Shown here piece after piece: positions 6,354 to 10,653 of a DNA stretch of 10,653 bases. Under the pieces are notes generated by a model. The model was not told where the DNA came from and did not search any database. It saw only the letters and a program-made list of their open reading frames with translations. Numbering within the stretch: the first letter of the stretch is position 1; every line of letters begins with the position of its first letter. Where the stretch lies: positions 1-10,653 of the forward strand of contig CABQHR010000043.1 of the NCBI GenBank assembly GCA_902463875.1, given 5' to 3'. A program made the position numbers and the translations under genes. The stretch comes from an uncultured Collinsella sp. GTDB lineage: Bacteria > Actinomycetota > Coriobacteriia > Coriobacteriales > Coriobacteriaceae.

Positions 6354-8450
6354 ATGGCAGACGCTAAGGATTTCCTGTTTGAGATCGGTACGGAGGAAAT
6401 GCCCTCTGCACCGCTGAACAATGCCGTCAAGCAGCTTGGCACCATGATTGCCAAGGGTTTGGACGATGCCGGTCTGGCCCACGGCGAGGTCCGTGTGATC
6501 TCGAGCCCGCGTCGCCTGGCTGCGCTCGTTGCCGACGTTGCCACCGCGACCGATGAGGTTCACGAGGTCAAGCGTGGCCCTGCGGCCAACATCGCCTTCG
6601 ACGCTGACGGTAACGCCACCAAGGCCGCCCAGGGCTTCGCCCGCAAGTGCGGTGTGGCTGCCGAGGATCTGGTCCGTCGCGAGGACACCGACGGCCGCGA
6701 GTACGTCTTTGCCGAGAAGAATATTCCTTCCGCACCGGCTACGCCGATTCTGACCGCTCTGTGCGAGAAGACCATCGCCGGCCTGCAGTGGCCCAACTAC
6801 CGCTCTCAGCGCTGGGGCCACGAGCACGCCACCTTCGTGCGCCCGGTCCGTTGGATCTGCTGCCTTCTGGGCGAGGACGTTGTGCCCGTGTCGTTTGCCG
6901 ACGTGACGAGCGGCAATACCACGCGCGGCCATCGCGTGCTTGGCCCCGGTGACCATGTTGTCGCCAGCCCCGCCGTCTACGAGCAGGTGCTCGAGGACGC
7001 CGGCGTGCTTTCTGCCGAGCGTCGTCGTGAGGCCATCCTTGCCGGTATCGCCGAGGTCGAGGCCGCTCGCCCCGGCTGCCATGTCGACACGCCCAAGAAG
7101 GTCTTCGAGGAGGTTATCAACCTCTGCGAGTGGCCGACGGTGCTCGTCGGTACCTTCGATGAGGAGTTCCTCAAGGTCCCGCACGAGATCATCTGCGAGT
7201 CCATGCTCACCAACCAGCGCTACTTCCCGATCTATGACGGCGAGGGCAAGCTGACGCGTGAGTTCGTGGTCGTCTCCAACAGCAAGCCCGAGAACGCCGA
7301 GCGAGTGATCGACGGTAACGAGCGCGTCGTGCGCGCCCGTCTGGACGACGCTAAGTTCTTCTACGAGGAGGACCTGAAGATCTCCCTCGACGAGTTCCGT
7401 GAGCGTCTGTCCAAGGTTGCCTTCCAGGAGAAGCTCGGTAGCGTGCTCGCCAAGTCCGAGCGCATCGAGCAGCTCGCGCTCGCTATCGCCCGCGAGGCTC
7501 ACCTGGGCGCCCATCTTGCCGCCGACGCTGCTCGCGCCGCACACCTGTGCAAGGCAGACCTGGTGTCCAACGCCGTCGTCGAGTTCACGAGCCAGCAGGG
7601 CGTGATGGGCGGTTATTACGCGACCGCGATGGGGGAGAACGACGAGGTCGCCCATGCTATTCGCGATCACTATCGTCCCCGTTTTGCCGGTGACGAGCTG
7701 CCCGAGGGCACCGCTGGCTGCATCGTGGCCTGCGCCGACAAGCTTGATACCATCGCCGGTATCTTTGCCATCGGCGAGCCCCCGACTGGCTCCTCCGATC
7801 CCTACGCGCTGCGTCGTGCCGCTATCGGTATCATCAACATCCTGCGCGACCGTCTGCCGATCGATCCCACGTCGCTCATCGACTTTGCGCTCGAGCTCTA
7901 TAGCGAGCAGGGCATTGAGTTCGACGCCGCCGAGGTCGCCCAGCAGGTTCGTGACTTCTTCCATGGCCGCCTGGTGAGCATGGCCCGCGACGAAAAGATC
8001 CCGGCCGATACCGTTGCCGCCGTCTCCGCGGTGCACATTATCGCCCCGTCCGTCTTCTTCGCCCGCTGCGCCGCCCTCGACGAGGCCCGCAAGAACGACG
8101 CTGAGACGTTCGACAACCTGGCGACCGCCTATGCCCGCGCCGCGCATATCTCCAAGCCTGAGCTTGGTGCGGAGTATGACCGCAGCCTGATGGGCGAGGT
8201 CGAGCTCGCGCTCGCCGACGCCTCCGAGGCCGCTCAGACCGCTGTCGATGCCGCCCTTGCTGCCGAGGACTACCCGGCCGCATTTGCCGCCCTCGCCGCC
8301 CTGCGCGCGCCCATCGACCGTTTCTTCGATGAGGTCATGGTCATGGACAAAGACGAGCAGCTTCGCGATAATCGCCTTAAGCTGCTCAACCGCTTCGAGG
8401 CCGTTTTCTCTGGCATTGCCAACATCGGTGAGCTTGCCCGCAAAAAGTAA
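6354..8450 (+). CDS. glyS: Glycyl-tRNA synthetase beta subunit
   Basis: The product has 698 residues, normal for GlyS. The beta subunit supplies tRNA recognition for the glyQ-encoded catalytic subunit. The N-terminus carries the family start DFLFEIGTEEMPSAPLNNAV (5-24). The middle includes RWGHEHATFVRPVRWICCLL and an HD-like domain around residues 330-480, with LCKADLVSNAVVEFTSQQGVMG near 398-419 and SSDPYALRRAAIGI near 480-493. The C-terminal anticodon-binding helical domain ends with PIDRFFDEVMVMDKDEQLRD and RLKLLNRF. The start ATG at 6354 has GAGGTGG at 6339-6345 inside the end of glyQ, indicating coupled translation. Residues are continuous with no frameshift. The next gene follows after 34 bases without a terminator, so glyQ-glyS and the PPDK regulator may share a transcript. 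Confidence 0.98.
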   Translation: MADAKDFLFEIGTEEMPSAPLNNAVKQLGTMIAKGLDDAGLAHGEVRVISSPRRLAALVADVATATDEVHEVKRGPAANIAFDADGNATKAAQGFARKCGVAAEDLVRREDTDGREYVFAEKNIPSAPATPILTALCEKTIAGLQWPNYRSQRWGHEHATFVRPVRWICCLLGEDVVPVSFADVTSGNTTRGHRVLGPGDHVVASPAVYEQVLEDAGVLSAERRREAILAGIAEVEAARPGCHVDTPKKVFEEVINLCEWPTVLVGTFDEEFLKVPHEIICESMLTNQRYFPIYDGEGKLTREFVVVSNSKPENAERVIDGNERVVRARLDDAKFFYEEDLKISLDEFRERLSKVAFQEKLGSVLAKSERIEQLALAIAREAHLGAHLAADAARAAHLCKADLVSNAVVEFTSQQGVMGGYYATAMGENDEVAHAIRDHYRPRFAGDELPEGTAGCIVACADKLDTIAGIFAIGEPPTGSSDPYALRRAAIGIINILRDRLPIDPTSLIDFALELYSEQGIEFDAAEVAQQVRDFFHGRLVSMARDEKIPADTVAAVSAVHIIAPSVFFARCAALDEARKNDAETFDNLATAYARAAHISKPELGAEYDRSLMGEVELALADASEAAQTAVDAALAAEDYPAAFAALAALRAPIDRFFDEVMVMDKDEQLRDNRLKLLNRFEAVFSGIANIGELARKK

Positions 8451-8470
8451 GCCAGCCTGCGCATAAGCGT

Positions 8471-8478
8471 AAAAGGAG
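8471..8478 (+). promoter_or_regulatory. Ribosome binding site of the PPDK regulator
   Basis: AAAAGGAG lies six bases before the ATG at 8485 and supports that start. Confidence 0.75.
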
Positions 8479-8484
8479 CCCCGC

Positions 8485-9360
8485 ATGGATTGCCCGGTCA
8501 CCGCTCGTCCCACCGTTATCGTTATCTCCGACTCGCTCGGCGATACCGCTTGTGAGGTGGTACTTGCGGCGTCCGGGCAATTTGATGTAGGGGCTTTTCG
8601 CGTTTTGCGCCTGCCTAAGGTGACCTCCGTGGAGCAGGTCAAGTCATTTGTGGGGCCGCGCGTCGATGCCGACCATCGCGATATCGCCGTGTTCCACACC
8701 ATCGTCGATCCAGCGCTTCGCGCCCGCGTGCTCGATTATTTGGGCATGCTGCACATTCGCTCGGTCGACCTGATCGGTCCGACGCTCGCCGTATTGTCGT
8801 CGCTCATCGGTGTGCCGCCCAAAGGCGTTGCGGGCGTGATTCACAAGACCGACGATCGGTATTTCCATCGTATCGAGGCCATGGAGTATTTCGTTGAGCA
8901 CGATGACGGTCGTGGTTGTGACGATCTGTCGGGTGCCGATATCGTGCTGCTGGGTGTGTCGCGTACATCCAAGACGCCGCTGTCGATGTATTTAGCCTAT
9001 CAGGGCTACAAGGTCGCCAATGTTCCGTTGGCGCATGGCATGGAGCCGCCCAAGTCGATTTACGAGGTTGACCCGATGCGCCTGTTCGGCTTGATTTCGA
9101 CCGTCGATGTGATTTCCGAGATTCGCGATAGCCGCTTGGGCGACGACTACGCCCGCGCCGTCGCAGGCTCCTATGCCGAGCCTGAGTGCGTGCGCAGCGA
9201 GCTCGAGGAAGCTCGTGCCCTCATGAAGCGCCTGGGCTGCTTTGTGGTGCGCACCGACGGCAAAGCCATCGAGGAAAGCGCTGCCGAGATCATTGCCCAC
9301 CTCGAGGAGATCCAGGAAGCCAGGGCCCGCCGTGCCGCCCGCCGCGCTCAACAAAAGTAG
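8485..9360 (+). CDS. Pyruvate phosphate dikinase regulatory protein (DUF299 kinase/pyrophosphorylase)
   Basis: The product has 291 residues, slightly above the family norm of about 270. Family members are bifunctional: they phosphorylate an active-site threonine of PPDK or PEP synthase using ADP, shutting the enzyme off, and remove the phosphate with inorganic phosphate, releasing pyrophosphate. Visible features are VIVISDSLGDTACEV near the N-terminus (11-25), DRYFHRIEAMEYFVEHDDG (124-142) and the P-loop-like GVSRTSKT (157-164) followed by PLSMYLA. The C-terminus ends in an Arg/Ala-rich tail (EARARRAARRAQQK) that looks lineage-specific. The ppdK gene lies directly downstream on the same strand, which makes PPDK rather than PEP synthase the likely target. 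The two genes are separated by a 326-base leader and so may be expressed separately. The gene is called ppsR or PDRP in other bacteria. Confidence 0.95.
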   Translation: MDCPVTARPTVIVISDSLGDTACEVVLAASGQFDVGAFRVLRLPKVTSVEQVKSFVGPRVDADHRDIAVFHTIVDPALRARVLDYLGMLHIRSVDLIGPTLAVLSSLIGVPPKGVAGVIHKTDDRYFHRIEAMEYFVEHDDGRGCDDLSGADIVLLGVSRTSKTPLSMYLAYQGYKVANVPLAHGMEPPKSIYEVDPMRLFGLISTVDVISEIRDSRLGDDYARAVAGSYAEPECVRSELEEARALMKRLGCFVVRTDGKAIEESAAEIIAHLEEIQEARARRAARRAQQK

Positions 9361-9379
9361 CTCTCTTGGGACAAGGTTG

Positions 9380-9422
9380 TTTGGGTAGCTAATTTGGGAC
9401 GGGGCTCTTTTAGCTGCCCAAA
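9380..9422 (+). other. Large inverted repeat after the PPDK regulator
   Basis: Arms 9380-9392 (TTTGGGTAGCTAA) and 9410-9422 (TTAGCTGCCCAAA) pair over 13 positions with one G-U pair around a 17-base loop. A hairpin this strong right after a stop codon looks like a transcript end or RNA-stabilising structure, but GAGAATAC follows instead of a T tract, on either strand. It could be a factor-dependent terminator, an RNA 3' end protector or a DNA-binding site. Confidence 0.6.
9387..9415 (+). repeat. Intergenic repeat, copy 2
   Basis: This is the second copy of the motif at 1337-1363. The two share ATTTG, then ACGGGGCT, then TTTTAGCT, with CT inserted here. It forms the loop and inner stem of the 9380-9422 inverted repeat, so here the ends pair better than in copy 1. 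Confidence 0.55.
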
Positions 9423-9516
9423 GAGAATACTTGGAAATAATGCTGATAAATGGTAAAGCGATTTAGCAAAAACATCGCATCCGACCTGCATTTTCCTTGT
9501 AGTGGTATCTTCATAA

Positions 9517-9564
9517 GGTAACCACCTTTACCTACCGTTTACCGCCGGTTTTAGCACGTTTACC
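9517..9564 (+). promoter_or_regulatory. Clustered TTTACC repeats upstream of ppdK
   Basis: TTTACC occurs at 9527, 9538 and 9559, spacings of 11 and 21 bases and thus close to one and two helical turns. The last two copies share CGTTTACC. An inverted GGTAA lies at 9517-9521 and a GGTAAA at 9452-9457. Their position about 50-90 bases upstream of the likely start of transcription suits binding sites for an activator. The regulator is not identified. Confidence 0.35.
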
Positions 9565-9605
9565 AAACCGCGCACCCTCTGCTCAAGCCTGTCCAAAACC
9601 CGCCG

Positions 9606-9611
9606 TATAGT
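9606..9611 (+). promoter_or_regulatory. ppdK: Candidate -10 element of ppdK
   Basis: TATAGT matches five of six positions of the -10 consensus and would start transcription near 9618, about 69 bases before the GTG. The -35 region at 9582-9588 is poor, which fits a promoter that depends on an activator. Confidence 0.4.
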
Positions 9612-9654
9612 TCCCTCACGGCCCGCATCCGGCGGGTCGATTCGTTACCACGGT

Positions 9655-9680
9655 CGTGCGCGTAAGCGCATGGAAGGGGA
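9655..9680 (+). promoter_or_regulatory. ppdK: GTAA-loop hairpin and ribosome binding site of ppdK
   Basis: CGTGCGC (9655-9661) pairs with GCGCATG (9666-9672), seven pairs with one G-U, closing a GTAA tetraloop of the GNRA class. The stem ends exactly where the ribosome binding site GGAAGGGGA (9672-9680) begins. That site lies six bases before the GTG at 9687 and supports this start. Confidence 0.5.
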
Positions 9681-9686
9681 AGTATC

Positions 9687-10653
9687 GTGAGCGATTGCAA
9701 GAGGGTTTACCGTTTTGGAACCGACGCCCAGGGCACCTGTGTCACTGAGGGCGACAAATCCATGAACTTCGTGCTTGGCGGCAAAGGCGCAAACCTTGCC
9801 GAGATGAGCCGCATCGGTCTGCCGGTCCCCGGTGGCTTTACCATTACCTGCCAGACCTGTGTCGAGTACTCCGGTGCCGGCAACGTCTGGCCCGAAGGCG
9901 CACTCGATGAGATTGTTGCCGCCGAGGCCGACCTCGAGGCCCGCTGCGGCAAAAAGCTCGGCGATGCCTCCGATCCGCTGCTCGTATCGGTTCGCTCGGG
10001 CGCTCCGTTCTCCATGCCCGGCATGATGGACACAGTCCTCAACCTGGGCCTCAATGACGATTCCGTTCAGGGCCTTATCGCCCAGACGCAAAACCCGCGC
10101 TTTGCCTGGGATAGCTACCGCCGCTTTATCCAGATGTTCTCCAACGTCGTCATGGGCGTCGATGCGGATCTGTTCGAGAACGCCCTGACCCAGGCGCGCC
10201 TGGTCGCCGGCGTTCGCGTCGATTCAGAGCTTTCGGCCGAGGACCTGCAGGAGCTCGTCGAGACCTTCAAGGGGATCTTCTCCGACAACGTTGAGGCCGC
10301 CCTGTACCCCGAGCTCGAGGTCGCCGACGGCAAGCCTGTCTTCCCGCACGACCCGGAGCTTCAGCTGCGCCTTGCCATCCAGGCTGTCTTTGGCAGCTGG
10401 ATGAACGAGCGTGCGTGCATCTACCGCAAGCAGCATGGTATCTCCGACGAGCTCGGTACCGCCGTCAACGTTCAGGCCATGGCTTTTGGTAACAAGGGCG
10501 AGACCTCCGCGACCGGCGTCGCCTTTACGCGCAACCCGGCTGACGGCACCAAGGAGTTCTACGGGGACTTTCTGGTGAACGCCCAGGGCGAGGACGTTGT
10601 CGCCGGCATCCGCAACACTGAGCCCATCGGCGACCTCAAGACCACCCCGGGCC
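9687..10653 (+). CDS. ppdK: Pyruvate phosphate dikinase, N-terminal part
   Basis: The first 322 codons are present; the rest lies beyond the right window edge (the family is about 870-910 residues). PPDK interconverts ATP, phosphate and pyruvate with AMP, pyrophosphate and PEP in the cytosol. The visible part is the ATP-grasp-like nucleotide-binding domain: KRVYRFGTD at the start, LGGKGANLAEMSRIGLPVPG (30-49), and VRSGAPFSMPGMMDTVLNLG (102-121), whose R103 and neighbours bind the ATP phosphates. Later NVQAMAFGNKGETSATGVAF and the TRNPADG and GEDVVAG blocks match the family. The phosphorylated histidine and the regulatory threonine are outside the window. The start is GTG at 9687 with a good upstream site. 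The adjacent DUF299 gene encodes its probable regulator. No break in the frame is seen. Confidence 0.97.
   Translation, partial: MSDCKRVYRFGTDAQGTCVTEGDKSMNFVLGGKGANLAEMSRIGLPVPGGFTITCQTCVEYSGAGNVWPEGALDEIVAAEADLEARCGKKLGDASDPLLVSVRSGAPFSMPGMMDTVLNLGLNDDSVQGLIAQTQNPRFAWDSYRRFIQMFSNVVMGVDADLFENALTQARLVAGVRVDSELSAEDLQELVETFKGIFSDNVEAALYPELEVADGKPVFPHDPELQLRLAIQAVFGSWMNERACIYRKQHGISDELGTAVNVQAMAFGNKGETSATGVAFTRNPADGTKEFYGDFLVNAQGEDVVAGIRNTEPIGDLKTTPG

Larger units (their letters stand above)
9361..9686 (+). other. Gene-free ppdK leader region
   Basis: These 326 bases between the PPDK regulator and ppdK are clearly richer in A and T in their first 200 bases than the neighbouring genes. In order they hold a 13-base-pair inverted repeat that includes copy 2 of an intergenic repeat, a run of TTTACC direct repeats, a possible -10 element (TATAGT at 9606-9611), a small CCCGC/GCGGG hairpin (9622-9636) and a hairpin with a GTAA loop next to the ribosome binding site. 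A 23-codon ATG frame at 9450-9521 has no ribosome binding site and is not called. No tRNA or known riboswitch was recognised. Confidence 0.7.

Noticed and set aside
5448..8702. A 1084-codon open frame on the minus strand opposite glyQ and glyS
   Set aside because: It mirrors two strongly conserved genes and has low-complexity composition (Gly, Leu, Val, Asp, His) typical of the antisense of GC-rich codons. No recognisable domain or good start was seen. Lack of stops follows from codon bias.
9450..9521. Small 23-codon ATG frame in the ppdK leader
   Set aside because: There is no ribosome binding site, and it includes GGTAA/TTTACC-type repeat sequence. Nothing suggests a leader peptide with repeated regulatory codons.
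9670..9690. Six-codon ATG frame whose TGA overlaps the ppdK GTG
   Set aside because: It contains the ppdK ribosome binding site itself and has none of its own. The overlap is probably chance.
1..10653. Mobile element, phage, defence or CRISPR locus
   Set aside because: All genes are conserved housekeeping families in unbroken frames with similar codon use. No transposase, integrase, regular repeat array or tRNA was found.

Overview
The window is a stretch of ordinary bacterial core genome of high GC content. It carries 12 protein-coding genes, the first and last cut by the window edges. I think it comes from an actinobacterium of class Coriobacteriia, most likely Collinsella or a close relative. 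The reasons are the GC-rich third codon positions, the frequent TTG and GTG starts, the two-subunit glycyl-tRNA synthetase followed by a PPDK regulatory protein and pyruvate phosphate dikinase, and the general look of the proteins. The genus is an inference from memory of gene order and sequence style, not from a search.

Layout. (1) Positions 1-1335, plus strand: the 3' end of nadD, then yqeK and rsfS, a widely conserved trio linked to NAD synthesis, Ap4A removal and ribosome silencing. It ends in a clear intrinsic terminator at 1379-1421. (2) Positions 1434-2687, minus strand: dinB, DNA polymerase IV, convergent with rsfS and divergent from the next operon. (3) Positions 2688-2888: an intergenic region with a likely dinB promoter on the minus strand and two candidate promoters for the plus-strand operon. 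(4) Positions 2889-5379, plus strand: rpsP, khpA, rimM, trmD and lepB, tightly packed. This is the classic ribosome and tRNA maturation cluster, here without ffh upstream and without rplS after trmD, and with signal peptidase I attached. (5) Positions 5439-8450, plus strand: glyQ and glyS, the alpha and beta subunits of glycyl-tRNA synthetase, spaced by 3 bases. (6) Positions 8485-9360: the PPDK/PEP synthase regulatory kinase-phosphorylase. (7) Positions 9361-9686: a relatively AT-rich, gene-free leader with an inverted repeat, clustered TTTACC repeats, a possible -10 element and a small hairpin beside the ribosome binding site. (8) Position 9687 to the window end: the N-terminal third or so of pyruvate phosphate dikinase.

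How the genes work together. Regions 1, 3-4 and 5 serve translation (ribosome silencing and maturation, tRNA m1G37 methylation, glycine charging) and export. Regions 6-8 form a regulatory unit for the pyruvate/PEP node: the DUF299 protein switches PPDK off and on by threonine phosphorylation according to ADP and phosphate.

I found no phage, transposon, CRISPR array, tRNA or rRNA, and nothing that looks like an undescribed multi-gene system. The most interesting material is non-coding: a short intergenic motif present twice, downstream of rsfS and downstream of the PPDK regulator, and the structured, repeat-bearing leader of ppdK.
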